Part shown: piece by piece, positions 53,482 through 62,892 of the stretch
How positions within the stretch are numbered: position 1 is the stretch's first letter
Layout: each line of letters opens with the position of its first letter
From: Lacinutrix sp. WUR7
Lineage (GTDB): Bacteria > Bacteroidota > Bacteroidia > Flavobacteriales > Flavobacteriaceae
DNA length: 64,000 nt
NCBI RefSeq assembly: GCF_016864015.1
Contig: NZ_CP045067.1
Span: 1,213,001-1,277,000 of the forward strand
Reading direction: 5' to 3'
Program-made: the position numbers and the translations under genes
The notes under the pieces: generated by a model
The model's database searches: none
Seen by the model: only the letters and a program-made list of their open reading frames with translations
What the model was told of the DNA's origin: nothing

Positions 53482-53489
53482 TATATTTG
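53482..53489 (+). promoter_or_regulatory. -7 element TATATTTG before the nucleosidase-like gene
   Basis: TAnnTTTG match, four bases after the GH3-like stop and 18 bp before the ATG. Confidence 0.55.
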
Positions 53490-53506
53490 CAGGTTAAATA
53501 CAGTAT

Positions 53507-55195
53507 ATGAGTAACAAGAAACATCATGCAAGAACGAGAGCTCAAGAGAGCTCAAATGCTATTGAGCGTATGTATATTACCATGAGACACCTGTTTAATC
53601 GCGGTTTTTATAAACCAATGGGAGTTTCTGGAGAAACATTACGAGAAGCGTTATTATTATTAAGACCAGAAATTTATGGTTCTATTGGAGAAGAAAAAGC
53701 AGAGCTAGAAGGACTACTTTATGTAGTAGATAGGTTGCCAGAAGGAATAGAAGAATGCACCTTTATAAACTTGACGAGTGATGAAGGGTATGCCAATTCG
53801 CATTTCAAAGTTATTATTCCACCCAAAAGAAGACGTAATTGTTATAGAATAGATGATGAGCAAATGAACATCGAGATTACTCGCGGTCGCTCAGAAATTT
53901 ATGACATTCTTACACACCTTACTTTTCTTTTTGTGGAGTCGCATAAAATTAGCAAACGTGTTTTAATTGATGAAAACGGAGCTACAACAAGAGATTGGAT
54001 TAAGCTTGAAAAAGCAGTTACTACCAAAAAGAAACTTACACAAAAAGAAAGAGAAATAGCATTAACACATACTGCTAATATTTTAGGCAGAACTTTTAAT
54101 GAGTTATTAGAAGTTTATGATGATTTTGCTATACCAACACAACCAGAGCGTTTATTACATATTGTCTATTGGTTAGGTAAATTAGCCTTAGAAGAGGTTG
54201 TAAATAACAATAAAAGAACCGTTACTTTTAGTCCTGTTTTAAGAGAACGTTTAGGACATCATATTCATGGAGAAATTTGGGCTAATAACATTAAAGATGT
54301 TTTGTATAAAAACGAATTGCTTGAAAGACCAATTCATGTAATTAGTGCAAATATGCATAGTGTAATGAATACTCTATTTGCGCCAAATGCATTAAAATCT
54401 TTAGCTTCTAAAAACGATATTTTTGAAGTTTATGAAGCAATAAGTCATAAAGACAATAAAGATTTACGTGATAAAGTAACAAAAGAAGCGTTGCAAAAAG
54501 GAATGCTTTATATTGAAGATACTTCAGGAACTAATATTAATGTGCAGGTATTTGATACTGAAAAAATTGATTTTTCTAAAGTAGATATAGACGTTGATCA
54601 AGAAAAATTAAAAGCAGAAAAGCCAATTATTATTGTAATGGATTATGCTTTTGGTGAACAAGCTTACGAAACTATAGATGAGCTTTTAAAACCTTATAAA
54701 CCTAACGGAAAGAAAACACATTTATATGTAGACTCTATTTCTATTATGGGTAAAGCAGGGATTTTAGAAGGAGGAAAAGGAGATATCATGATACCTTCTG
54801 CACATATTTTTGAAGGTACTGCAGATAATTATCCTTTTAAAAACGAATTGTGTACCGCAGATTTAGAAGGTCAAGGATTAAAAATCTTTGAAGGTGCTAT
54901 GATAACTGTTTTAGGTACATCCTTGCAAAACAAAGACATTTTAAAATTCTTTCATAGTTCTACATGGAATGTAATTGGTCTAGAAATGGAAGGAGCGCAT
55001 TATCAAAAAGCAATTCAAGCAGCATCCAAAGTAAGAGGGAGTATAAATGAAGATGTTAAGGTACGTTATGCTTATTACGCAAGTGATAATCCTTTAGAAA
55101 CAGGAGGGACTTTAGCTTCTGGAGGTTTAGGAACTTCTGGCGTTAAACCAACATATTTAATAACAAGAAAAATTTTACAACAAATATTTAACTAA
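53507..55195 (+). CDS. Conserved protein of unknown function (DUF6909-like) with a nucleosidase-like C-terminus
   Basis: 562 aa, no signal peptide or membrane segment. I recognise it only as a conserved flavobacterial protein (DUF6909-like, from memory). The N-terminal half is mainly helical (NRGFYKPMGVSGETLREAL). From about residue 390 there is an alpha/beta part: KPIIIVMDYAFGEQAYETID, then GKGDIMIPSAHIFEG, then NVIGLEMEGAHYQKAI at about 490 and YYASDNPLETGG. The E-M-E-G block followed by an S-D pair is how AMP nucleosidase/MTAN-type enzymes bind ribose and protonate the base. That assignment is inference. It starts 28 bp after the GH3-like gene. Confidence 0.65.
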   Translation: MSNKKHHARTRAQESSNAIERMYITMRHLFNRGFYKPMGVSGETLREALLLLRPEIYGSIGEEKAELEGLLYVVDRLPEGIEECTFINLTSDEGYANSHFKVIIPPKRRRNCYRIDDEQMNIEITRGRSEIYDILTHLTFLFVESHKISKRVLIDENGATTRDWIKLEKAVTTKKKLTQKEREIALTHTANILGRTFNELLEVYDDFAIPTQPERLLHIVYWLGKLALEEVVNNNKRTVTFSPVLRERLGHHIHGEIWANNIKDVLYKNELLERPIHVISANMHSVMNTLFAPNALKSLASKNDIFEVYEAISHKDNKDLRDKVTKEALQKGMLYIEDTSGTNINVQVFDTEKIDFSKVDIDVDQEKLKAEKPIIIVMDYAFGEQAYETIDELLKPYKPNGKKTHLYVDSISIMGKAGILEGGKGDIMIPSAHIFEGTADNYPFKNELCTADLEGQGLKIFEGAMITVLGTSLQNKDILKFFHSSTWNVIGLEMEGAHYQKAIQAASKVRGSINEDVKVRYAYYASDNPLETGGTLASGGLGTSGVKPTYLITRKILQQIFN

Positions 55196-55200
55196 CCATT

Positions 55201-56259
55201 ATGAGTGATAAAAAACTAGAAACAAGTGCTTCAGATGAAATTGATTTAGGGCAACTTATTAATGCAATAGGTAAACTTTTTGAAGGGTTTTATAATTTTA
55301 TAAAATCTATTTTTAGAGGAATATTAGATTTTATCGTTTCTATTCTTAGAGTAGTAATTAAGAATTTTAAAATTATTATAATAGCTGTAGTTATTTCCGG
55401 TGTATTAGGATATGTTGTTGAAAAATTTAAACCAGCAACTTACGGTTCAAGTATGTTGGTTAAACCTTATTTTGATTCCAAATTCCAGTTAGTTACTAAT
55501 ATAGATTATTTTAACGCTTTAATAGGGAATAATGATTATGGTACTTTATCCACTATTTTCCATTTAGATGAAGAGTCTGTAAAACAGATTAAAAAGTTTG
55601 AAATTGCTCCTGGTCCAGAAACCGAGAATGATAGAATTATACAATATGATAAGTTTGTTAAATCAATAGATAGCTTAAGAGCTTCTGAAATTGAATTTGA
55701 AGATTTTGTTGAAAACAGAAGTATCTTTTCTGGTGATTTTTATGAAATTAATGTGGAGTCTTATAAAAAAGATATTTTTAGTTCTTTAGAAAAAGGATTA
55801 AACTCATCCTTTACGAATGAGTATTCTTTAAAGAAGATGAAGAAAAGAGATTCTTTAATTATCATTCAAAAAGAGAATATTTTAGCGTCCATTCAAGACT
55901 TAGATTCTTTACAGCAAATATATGTTAATGTGCTTAATGAAGAGGCTAAATCTGGCAATGGCAACATAAATTTTGATGGTGGATATCCAATGAAACAGGA
56001 AAAATCAAACACCAAAGAATACGAATTGTTAAATCAACAATTAAAATTAAGAACCGAATTAAGAGTACTTGAAGAAAAGAAAATTGAAGAAGATGTTTTC
56101 TTTGATACTATTTCTAGTTTCCAAAAAATTGGTACAAAATCGAATAAGCTTTCAGAAAGGTACAGCATAATATTTCCAATATTAGCTATTATTTTACTGA
56201 TACTTTTTTATATATCTGTAACTGTAGTCCATTTTGTAAATTCCTATGGAAAAGAATAA
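55201..56259 (+). CDS. Wzz-like chain-length determinant protein
   Basis: 352 aa. A membrane segment at about 57-77 (NFKIIIIAVVISGVLGYVVE) and another near the C-terminus (IIFPILAIILLILFYISVTV) bracket a periplasmic helical domain of about 240 residues. This is the layout of polysaccharide co-polymerases (Wzz), and the PATYGSSMLVKPYFDSKFQL strand after the first helix fits. No tyrosine kinase domain. It lies 5 bp after the nucleosidase-like gene and immediately before the rfb block, so it may set chain length of the polysaccharide made there. Confidence 0.75.
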   Translation: MSDKKLETSASDEIDLGQLINAIGKLFEGFYNFIKSIFRGILDFIVSILRVVIKNFKIIIIAVVISGVLGYVVEKFKPATYGSSMLVKPYFDSKFQLVTNIDYFNALIGNNDYGTLSTIFHLDEESVKQIKKFEIAPGPETENDRIIQYDKFVKSIDSLRASEIEFEDFVENRSIFSGDFYEINVESYKKDIFSSLEKGLNSSFTNEYSLKKMKKRDSLIIIQKENILASIQDLDSLQQIYVNVLNEEAKSGNGNINFDGGYPMKQEKSNTKEYELLNQQLKLRTELRVLEEKKIEEDVFFDTISSFQKIGTKSNKLSERYSIIFPILAIILLILFYISVTVVHFVNSYGKE

Positions 56260-56514
56260 TGTTTTAATTATGGCCGTTGCCGGTGTTATTTGTAGTGTCT
56301 TAGATAACTAAAAGCGCTATAACTATTTTCTAAACAAAGTCCTTGAAAGCAAAGTTTAGCACAAACAATTAAGAAAAGGCTATTTAAGGCACCTAATAGC
56401 TAATAATTGTAATACAAACCAAAAAGGCCTACATTTGTCGGCTAATACGTTTAAAACAAATAAGTTTGAGGAATAGTTTACTTAAAAATTTAATGAATTT
56501 AAAAAAAAGAATGA
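56246..56514 (+). other. Short leader/intergenic stretch between the Wzz-like gene and rfbB
   Basis: It begins with an ATG overlapping the previous gene that opens a 21-codon peptide (MEKNNVLIMAVAGVICSVLD), perhaps the stub of a lost gene or noise. The rest holds no ORF; it carries a -33/-7 promoter at 56407-56437 and a leader of about 75 bp before rfbB. Confidence 0.4.
56407..56437 (+). promoter_or_regulatory. Promoter of the rfb cluster
   Basis: TTG at 56407-56409, a 20-bp spacer, then TACATTTG at 56430-56437: close to the consensus TTG-N19-TAnnTTTG. It starts the rfbBACD-cysQ run. Confidence 0.65.
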
Positions 56515-57567
56515 ATGCATAGTAAAACGATATTAATTACAGGAGGCGCAGGCTTTATAGGATCTCATGTTGTAAGGTTGTTTGTTGAAAAATATCCAGA
56601 TTATAAAATAATTAATTTAGACGCTTTAACATATGCAGGCAATCTTGAGAATTTAACAGATATAGAAGACGCAGCAAACTATACTTTTGTAAAAGGAGAT
56701 ATTACAGATGAAGGGTTTATAAACGCCCTTTTTGATGAGTATAAGTTTGATAGTGTTATTCATTTAGCAGCAGAGTCTCATGTAGATAGATCGATAAAAG
56801 ATCCATTAGCATTTGTAAGAACCAATGTGATTGGGACTATGATATTGCTAAATGCTTTTAAAGCACTTTGGAAAGATGATTTTGCAGATAAATTATTTTA
56901 TCATGTAAGTACAGATGAGGTTTATGGTTCATTAGGAGAAACAGGATTGTTTGAAGAAACAACATCCTATGATCCAAACTCACCATATTCGGCTTCAAAA
57001 GCAAGTTCAGATCACTTTGTAAGAGCGTATGGTGAAACTTACGGAATGCCTTATGTGATAACAAACTGTTCTAATAATTATGGTCAAAATCAATTCCCAG
57101 AAAAATTAATTCCATTATTTATAAATAATATTATAAACCACAAACCATTACCTGTTTATGGAGATGGTAACTATACAAGAGATTGGTTGTATGTTGTAGA
57201 TCACGCAATTGCTATCGATTTAGTTTTTCATGAAGGAAAACAAGGAGATACTTATAATATTGGTGGCTTTAACGAATGGAAAAATATTGATTTAGTGAAA
57301 CTTCTTTGTCAGCAAATGGATGCTGCACTAGGAAGAGATAAAGGTTCTTCAGAAGAATTAATAACATACGTTAAAGATCGTCCGGGACATGATTTACGTT
57401 ATGCTATTGATGCATCTAAAATAAATAAAGAATTAGGCTGGAAACCATCGGTAACCTTTGAACAAGGTTTAAAAATAACGATAGACTGGTATTTAAATAA
57501 CGAAGATTGGTTAAACAGTGTAACAAGCGGTTCTTACCAAACATATTACCAAAAACAATACAGCTAA
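56515..57567 (+). CDS. rfbB: dTDP-glucose 4,6-dehydratase
   Basis: 350-aa SDR enzyme, second step of dTDP-L-rhamnose synthesis. NAD-binding ITGGAGFIGSHVV at the N-terminus; the active site in HVSTDEVYGSLG and the YSASKASSD catalytic Tyr/Lys; VDRSIKDP and NCSNNYGQNQFPEKL are family hallmarks. First gene of the rfbBACD order with its own promoter. Confidence 0.97.
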   Translation: MHSKTILITGGAGFIGSHVVRLFVEKYPDYKIINLDALTYAGNLENLTDIEDAANYTFVKGDITDEGFINALFDEYKFDSVIHLAAESHVDRSIKDPLAFVRTNVIGTMILLNAFKALWKDDFADKLFYHVSTDEVYGSLGETGLFEETTSYDPNSPYSASKASSDHFVRAYGETYGMPYVITNCSNNYGQNQFPEKLIPLFINNIINHKPLPVYGDGNYTRDWLYVVDHAIAIDLVFHEGKQGDTYNIGGFNEWKNIDLVKLLCQQMDAALGRDKGSSEELITYVKDRPGHDLRYAIDASKINKELGWKPSVTFEQGLKITIDWYLNNEDWLNSVTSGSYQTYYQKQYS

Positions 57568-57589
57568 TAATAAAAACAGAAACATGAAA

Positions 57590-57636
57590 CTTCCATAACA
57601 AGAGTTCGATACTAAAGAGAATGACTATTATGGAAG
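57590..57636 (+). promoter_or_regulatory. Intercistronic hairpin between rfbB and rfbA
   Basis: CTTCCATAA (57590-57598) pairs with TTATGGAAG (57628-57636) around a 29-nt loop, in the 106-bp gap between the two genes. There is no T-run, so it may stabilise or set the ratio of the flanking messages. Confidence 0.35.
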
Positions 57637-57673
57637 CTACAAGTGACAAATAAAAAACAAATAAGCTCGACAC

Positions 57674-58537
57674 ATGAAAGGAATAATACTAGCAGGAGGT
57701 TCTGGTACAAGACTTCATCCATTAACACTTGCAGTAAGTAAGCAATTAATGCCTATTTACGACAAGCCAATGATATACTATCCATTATCAACTTTAATGT
57801 GGTCTGGAATTAAAGATATTCTTATTATATCTACACCGCATGATTTACCATTATTCGAACAACTTTTAGGAGACGGAAAAAAGTTTGGTTGTAATTTTGA
57901 GTACGCAGTACAAGCAGAACCAAACGGATTAGCGGAAGCTTTTGTTATTGGAGCAGATTTTATTGGTGATGATAAAGTAGCACTTATTTTAGGAGATAAT
58001 ATATTTTACGGAACAGGATTAGAACAGTTATTACAAGCTAATAATGATCCAGATGGAGGTATTATTTATGCATATCATGTGCATGATCCAGAACGTTATG
58101 GTGTGGCAGAATTTGATGCAGACGGTAAGGTTATTTCTATTGAAGAAAAACCAGAAAAACCAAAGTCAAACTATGCCGTTCCTGGAATTTATTTTTATGA
58201 TAACTCTGTTGTAGAAATCGCAAAAAACATAAAGCCTAGTCATAGAGGGGAATTAGAAATTACAGACGTTAATAAAGAGTACTTAAAACAAGGTAAACTA
58301 AAAGTTAGTGTCTTAGATAAAGGAACCGCTTGGTTAGATACAGGTACTTTTAAATCGCTAATGCAAGCATCTCAATTTGTTCAAGTAATTGAAGAAAGAC
58401 AAGGTTTAAAAATTGGCGCAATCGAAGAGGTAGCGTATAGAATGGGTTACATTAATAAAACAGAATTTAATACCTTAATACAACCCTTAATTAAAAGTGG
58501 TTACGGTAAACATTTGTTAAGCATTTTAGAAAAATAA
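57674..58537 (+). CDS. rfbA: Glucose-1-phosphate thymidylyltransferase
   Basis: 287-aa nucleotidyltransferase, first step of dTDP-rhamnose synthesis. N-terminal nucleotide-binding motif [29 protein letters not shown], and the [15 protein letters not shown] block; WLDTGTF near the C-terminus. Length typical of RmlA. The rfbC start follows after a single base. Confidence 0.97.
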   Translation: MKGIILAGGSGTRLHPLTLAVSKQLMPIYDKPMIYYPLSTLMWSGIKDILIISTPHDLPLFEQLLGDGKKFGCNFEYAVQAEPNGLAEAFVIGADFIGDDKVALILGDNIFYGTGLEQLLQANNDPDGGIIYAYHVHDPERYGVAEFDADGKVISIEEKPEKPKSNYAVPGIYFYDNSVVEIAKNIKPSHRGELEITDVNKEYLKQGKLKVSVLDKGTAWLDTGTFKSLMQASQFVQVIEERQGLKIGAIEEVAYRMGYINKTEFNTLIQPLIKSGYGKHLLSILEK

Positions 58538-58538
58538 T

Positions 58539-59084
58539 ATGAAGGCAACAGAAACCAAGCTAGAAGGCTGTTTTGTTTTAGAACCAACAATTTTTGAAGA
58601 TAAAAGAGGTTACTTTTTTGAAAGTTTTAACCAAGAAAAATTTAATACGCTAATTAATAAAAAAGTAGATTTCGTTCAAGATAACGAGTCCTTTTCTTCT
58701 AAAGGAGTATTAAGAGGATTGCATTATCAAGTAGGTGCACATGCACAAGCAAAGTTAGTTCGTGTAATTAAAGGAAAAGTTTTAGACGTAGCAGTAGATG
58801 TTAGAGCTAATTCAAAAACTTTTGGACAACATGTAGCTGTGGAATTATCTGAAGATAATAAGAAACAACTATTTGTACCTAGAGGATTTGCACATGGTTT
58901 TATAGTGTTAAGCGAAACCGCTATTTTTTCTTATAAATGTGATAACCTGTACAATAAGGAGTCCGAAGGAGGAATTATATACAACGATCCAAAACTAAAT
59001 ATAGACTGGCAATTACCTGAAGACGAATTACTTGTTTCAGAAAAAGATGTAATTTTACCAAATTTAGAGAACGCTAGACTATGA
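58539..59084 (+). CDS. rfbC: dTDP-4-dehydrorhamnose 3,5-epimerase
   Basis: 181-aa cupin-fold epimerase, third step of dTDP-rhamnose synthesis. The family blocks YFFESFNQEKF, GVLRGLHYQ with the catalytic His, KLVRVIKGKVLDVAVDVR and VPRGFAHGFIVLSE are all present. The stop overlaps the rfbD start as ATGA. Confidence 0.97.
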   Translation: MKATETKLEGCFVLEPTIFEDKRGYFFESFNQEKFNTLINKKVDFVQDNESFSSKGVLRGLHYQVGAHAQAKLVRVIKGKVLDVAVDVRANSKTFGQHVAVELSEDNKKQLFVPRGFAHGFIVLSETAIFSYKCDNLYNKESEGGIIYNDPKLNIDWQLPEDELLVSEKDVILPNLENARL

Positions 59085-59938
59085 TAAACATCTTGGTGAC
59101 AGGAGGAAACGGACAATTAGCAAGCTGTATAAAAGATTTGGAATCTACGTATTCCAATTTAAACTTTATATACGCAAATTCAGCACAGTTAAATATTGCT
59201 GATTTTGATGCTGTACAACAATTTTTTAATACTACAAACTTTCAATATTGCATTAATTGCGCTGCTTATACTGCTGTAGATAAAGCAGAAAGTGACCAAG
59301 AAAAAGCAACGGAAGTTAATGTTATTGGTGCAAAAAATCTTGCTATCGCTTGCGCGGAAAAAAACGCAACCTTGATTCAAGTGTCTACGGATTTTGTATT
59401 TAATGGCGAAAAATCTGTAGCATATACAGAAACAGATACCACAAACCCAACAGGAGTTTATGGAGCAACAAAACTAGAAGGCGAACTAGAAGTAGCTAAA
59501 AACCTAGAACAACATTTTATTATAAGAACATCTTGGTTGTATTCCGAAAACGGGAATAACTTCATGAAAACCATGATAAAACTGTCTGAAGGAAGAGATC
59601 TGTTAACTATCGTGGCAGACCAAATAGGTACCCCAACGTACGCAACAGATTTAGCAGAAACCATTATAAAAATTATAACAACAAACAACACGCAATACGG
59701 TACTTACCATTATAGTAATGAAGGAGTTGCAAGTTGGTATGATTTTGCGAAAGCTATTTTTGAAGAAAGCAATATTAAAATCAAAGTATTACCAATACCT
59801 TCTAAAGCATTTCCTACACCAGCAAAAAGACCACATTTTAGCGTGTTAGATAAAACGAAAATAAAAACGAATCTTCAAATTGAAATTCCATATTGGAGAG
59901 ACAGTTTAAAAAAAGCATTAGCAAATAGTTATGAATAA
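59081..59938 (+). CDS. rfbD: dTDP-4-dehydrorhamnose reductase
   Basis: 285-aa SDR reductase completing dTDP-L-rhamnose. NAD(P)-binding ILVTGGNGQLASCI, the VSTDFVFNGEKSVAYTETD block, catalytic Tyr/Lys in GVYGATKLEGE, and FIIRTSWLYSENGNNFMKTM. Overlaps rfbC (ATGA) and cysQ (8 bp), so the operon is tightly coupled. Confidence 0.96.
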   Translation: MINILVTGGNGQLASCIKDLESTYSNLNFIYANSAQLNIADFDAVQQFFNTTNFQYCINCAAYTAVDKAESDQEKATEVNVIGAKNLAIACAEKNATLIQVSTDFVFNGEKSVAYTETDTTNPTGVYGATKLEGELEVAKNLEQHFIIRTSWLYSENGNNFMKTMIKLSEGRDLLTIVADQIGTPTYATDLAETIIKIITTNNTQYGTYHYSNEGVASWYDFAKAIFEESNIKIKVLPIPSKAFPTPAKRPHFSVLDKTKIKTNLQIEIPYWRDSLKKALANSYE

Positions 59939-60725
59939 AGATTTAGAAATAGCTATAAAAGCTAGTTTAGAGGCAGGAAAAGTAATCATGGAAGTATATG
60001 ATACTCCTTTTGATGTAGAAATAAAAGACGATAAATCTCCTTTAACTGAAGCAGATAAAAAAGCGAATGATATTATAAACTCTTATCTAGTTAATACCGA
60101 GTTTCCAATTATTAGCGAAGAGAATAAACAAACAGATTATGCTACAAGAAAAAATTGGACTACTTGCTGGGTAGTAGATCCTGTCGACGGCACAAAAGAA
60201 TTTATAAAACGTAACGGAGAATTTACCGTTAACATTGCATTAGTAACAAACGGTAAACCAGAATTAGGCGTTATTTATGTACCAGCAACAAAAACTATCT
60301 ATGTTGCAGATGTAACTAAAAACGATGCTTTTAAAGCAGACTTAGACTCTCATGATGCTACGTTAGAAGAAGTAATGCAAGCTGCAGTAAAACTACAACC
60401 AAAAGCACCAGGATCAAACCCTGTGCAAGTTGTTGGTAGTCGTTCACACATGAGTCAAGAAACATTAGATTTTGTAGAGTCTATTAAAAAAGAAGGAAAA
60501 GAAGTGGAAGTAGTTTCCAAAGGAAGTTCTTTAAAATTCTGTTTGGTAGCAGAAGGAAACGCAGATGTATATCCTAGATTTGCACCTACTATGGAGTGGG
60601 ATACTGCGGCAGGACAAGCCATTTGTAATGCTGTTGGAATTGCTGTTATTTCACAAGAAACAAACCAATCCCTTTTATATAACAAAGAAAATCTATTAAA
60701 TCCTTGGTTTTTAGTTAGTAAGTAA
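59931..60725 (+). CDS. cysQ: 3'(2'),5'-bisphosphate nucleotidase
   Basis: 264-aa Mg-dependent, Li-sensitive-type phosphatase removing the 3' phosphate of PAP, the by-product of sulfation or PAPS reduction. The metal motifs EENKQTDYATR region (Glu), VVDPVDGTKEFIKRNGEF and the late WDTAAGQAIC are the IMPase-superfamily signature. Its gene overlaps rfbD by 8 bp and the DUF2061 gene by one base; cysC lies two genes on. PAPS metabolism is therefore tied to this glycan block. Confidence 0.95.
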   Translation: MNKDLEIAIKASLEAGKVIMEVYDTPFDVEIKDDKSPLTEADKKANDIINSYLVNTEFPIISEENKQTDYATRKNWTTCWVVDPVDGTKEFIKRNGEFTVNIALVTNGKPELGVIYVPATKTIYVADVTKNDAFKADLDSHDATLEEVMQAAVKLQPKAPGSNPVQVVGSRSHMSQETLDFVESIKKEGKEVEVVSKGSSLKFCLVAEGNADVYPRFAPTMEWDTAAGQAICNAVGIAVISQETNQSLLYNKENLLNPWFLVSK

Positions 60726-61150
60726 TGGCCGATATATCTTACAAAAGACATATAGCCAAAACGATTACTTGGAGGATTATAGGCACTATAGATACTATTA
60801 TTCTCTCTTGGATTATCTCCGGAGACCCTTTTACAGGTCTTAAAATAGGATTTGCTGAGGTGATAACTAAAATGACTTTATATTACCTTCATGAACGTGT
60901 TTGGTTTAAAATAAACCTATCTAAAGAAGGAGAAATTTTAGAAAGCAGAAAACGCCACGTAGCAAAAACAATAACCTGGCGTTTTATAGGAACTATTGAT
61001 ACCATGACATTAGCTTGGTTAATTTCGGGAGACCCATTGGCCGCATTAAAAATAGGCTTTGCAGAAGTGGTAACAAAAATGTTATTGTATTATTTACATG
61101 AACGTGCTTGGTACAAAATAAATTTCGGACTTGTTGAACGTACAAAATAA
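60725..61150 (+). CDS. Tandem-repeat DUF2061 membrane protein
   Basis: 141 aa made of two near-identical DUF2061 units (about 5-60 and 74-130). Each reads like KRHIAKTITWRIIGTIDT, then a hydrophobic stretch and GLKIGFAEVITKMTLYYLHE, the second starting KRHVAKTITWRFIGTIDT. The unit duplicates an arginine/tryptophan-rich membrane motif with two hydrophobic segments, so the protein probably spans the membrane four times. Function unknown; the family is often found with sulfur-assimilation genes, and here it lies between cysQ and cysC. Confidence 0.87.
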   Translation: MADISYKRHIAKTITWRIIGTIDTIILSWIISGDPFTGLKIGFAEVITKMTLYYLHERVWFKINLSKEGEILESRKRHVAKTITWRFIGTIDTMTLAWLISGDPLAALKIGFAEVVTKMLLYYLHERAWYKINFGLVERTK

Positions 61151-61240
61151 TTAGTATACACAGCAACAAACATTATTTAACCAAATAAACCTAGTTATTT
61201 ACAAATTGCATCTGCAAATAGTAATAATTAAATCATACAG

Positions 61241-61843
61241 ATGAAAGAAAATATTATTCCACATAGCTATCAAGTTTCCAAAGCAGATAGACAAGAAAAT
61301 AACAAGCATAGTTCTTTTTTAATTTGGTTTACAGGGCTTTCAGGTTCTGGAAAATCTACAATAGCTAATGTTGTAGAGCAAGAATTATATAAATTAGGAG
61401 TAAAAACCTATACGCTGGATGGTGATAATATAAGAAAAGGTATCAACAGTGATTTAACCTTTGCTCCAGAAGATAGAACAGAAAATATAAGAAGAATTGC
61501 TGAAATTGCAAATCTAATGGTAGACGCTGGTTTAGTTACCTTAGCGGCTTTTGTTTCGCCATATAGAAAAGACAGAGAGAACATTAAAAGTATTGTAAAG
61601 GATGTCAATTTTATTGAAGTTTATATTAATACTAGCGTAGAAGAATGTGAGCGAAGAGATGTAAAAGGACTTTATAAAAAAGCGAGAGCTGGCGAGATTA
61701 AAAACATGACAGGAATCTCTGCTCCTTATGAAGCTCCAGAAAATCCGGATATTGAAATTAAAACCGAAGAAAAAACGGTGGAGGAAGCGGTGAAAGATAT
61801 CATGGCGTATATAAAGCCTAAATTAGAAATAAATAGGCAATAA
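61241..61843 (+). CDS. cysC: Adenylylsulfate (APS) kinase
   Basis: 200-aa kinase phosphorylating APS to PAPS. P-loop [16 protein letters not shown] (about residue 30), the phosphorylated-Ser region [15 protein letters not shown], and [16 protein letters not shown] near the C-terminus with the adenylyl-binding site. Length normal. cysQ, which clears PAP, is upstream. cysD/cysN are not in the window. A decayed second cysC lies at the window end. Confidence 0.96.
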   Translation: MKENIIPHSYQVSKADRQENNKHSSFLIWFTGLSGSGKSTIANVVEQELYKLGVKTYTLDGDNIRKGINSDLTFAPEDRTENIRRIAEIANLMVDAGLVTLAAFVSPYRKDRENIKSIVKDVNFIEVYINTSVEECERRDVKGLYKKARAGEIKNMTGISAPYEAPENPDIEIKTEEKTVEEAVKDIMAYIKPKLEINRQ

Positions 61844-61877
61844 AGTATAAATTAATTTTAAACGATATTTATCTATT

Positions 61878-62867
61878 ATGAGTGATAATAAGAAATCATT
61901 TTTAAAAAAATTAAAGCTAATACTTCCAATACTGTTAGCAGTATTTTTTGGTTGGTTAACTTTTTCTAGATTACCAATTTCAGAAATTATACCTTATTTT
62001 AAAACAGCAAACTATTGGTGGATTGCCTTAGGCGTTGTTTTCGGGATGTTTAGTCATTTGTCAAGGGCATATAGATGGAATTATATGTTAAAACCAATGG
62101 GGTACTCTATTAAAATTCAAAATAGTGTAATGTCTATTTTTATTGCATACTTAGCTAATTTTGGAATCCCTAGATCTGGGGAGGTATTACGCGCAGCAGT
62201 TGCAACAAATTATGAAGATATTCCTTTTGAAAAAAGTTTTGGAACCATAGTAACAGAGCGTATTTTCGATTTAATAATGATACTGCTTATCTGTTTGATA
62301 ACCTTGTTTTTTCAATTCGATTTTATTTATAATATTCTAATAGAAAAATTAAACCCTACTAAAATAATAACATTACTATTAGGCTTAAGCGTGGTATTTG
62401 TTTTAATGGTTCTATTTATCAAAAAATCTAAAGGCAAATTGGCCAATAAAATAAAAGGTTTTGTTAATGGTTTGTTAGAAGGTATTACAAGTGTTTATAA
62501 AATGGAAAACAAAGGAATGTTTATTTTTCACACCATTTTTATCTGGGTAATGTATGTTTTAATGTTTTATATAACGTCATTCTCTGTTCAAGAATTACAC
62601 GGTGCACCTTTTTCATCTATGATAGTAGCTTTTATAGCAGCGAGTTTTACAATTGCAGCAACCAACGGAGGCGTGTTCTTTTATCCAGCAGCAGTATTAT
62701 CTGCGCTTACCTTATTTGGTTTAGCAGAAGAACCTAGTTATGCATTTGGATGGATTGTATGGACCTCTCAAACCTTAATGATTATTGTATTTGGTATAAT
62801 CTCCTTTATATTTTTACCAATTTTTAATAAAAAACAATTAAAAGAAACGGTTAAAGTCAACAACTAA
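61878..62867 (+). CDS. UPF0104/LPG-synthase-type membrane protein (flippase-like)
   Basis: 329 aa, about 8 membrane segments. The family blocks are visible: HLSRAYRWNYMLKPMGYSI, AYLANFGIPRSGEVLRAAVA, SFTIAATNGGVFFYPAAVLS. These are the transmembrane part of lysylphosphatidylglycerol synthetases, used alone in glycan export or lipid flipping. The position between cysC and a GT2 suggests a role with the polysaccharide made here; inference. Confidence 0.85.
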   Translation: MSDNKKSFLKKLKLILPILLAVFFGWLTFSRLPISEIIPYFKTANYWWIALGVVFGMFSHLSRAYRWNYMLKPMGYSIKIQNSVMSIFIAYLANFGIPRSGEVLRAAVATNYEDIPFEKSFGTIVTERIFDLIMILLICLITLFFQFDFIYNILIEKLNPTKIITLLLGLSVVFVLMVLFIKKSKGKLANKIKGFVNGLLEGITSVYKMENKGMFIFHTIFIWVMYVLMFYITSFSVQELHGAPFSSMIVAFIAASFTIAATNGGVFFYPAAVLSALTLFGLAEEPSYAFGWIVWTSQTLMIIVFGIISFIFLPIFNKKQLKETVKVNN

Positions 62868-62892
62868 GGGTACCATTTTAAATAAATAGCAC

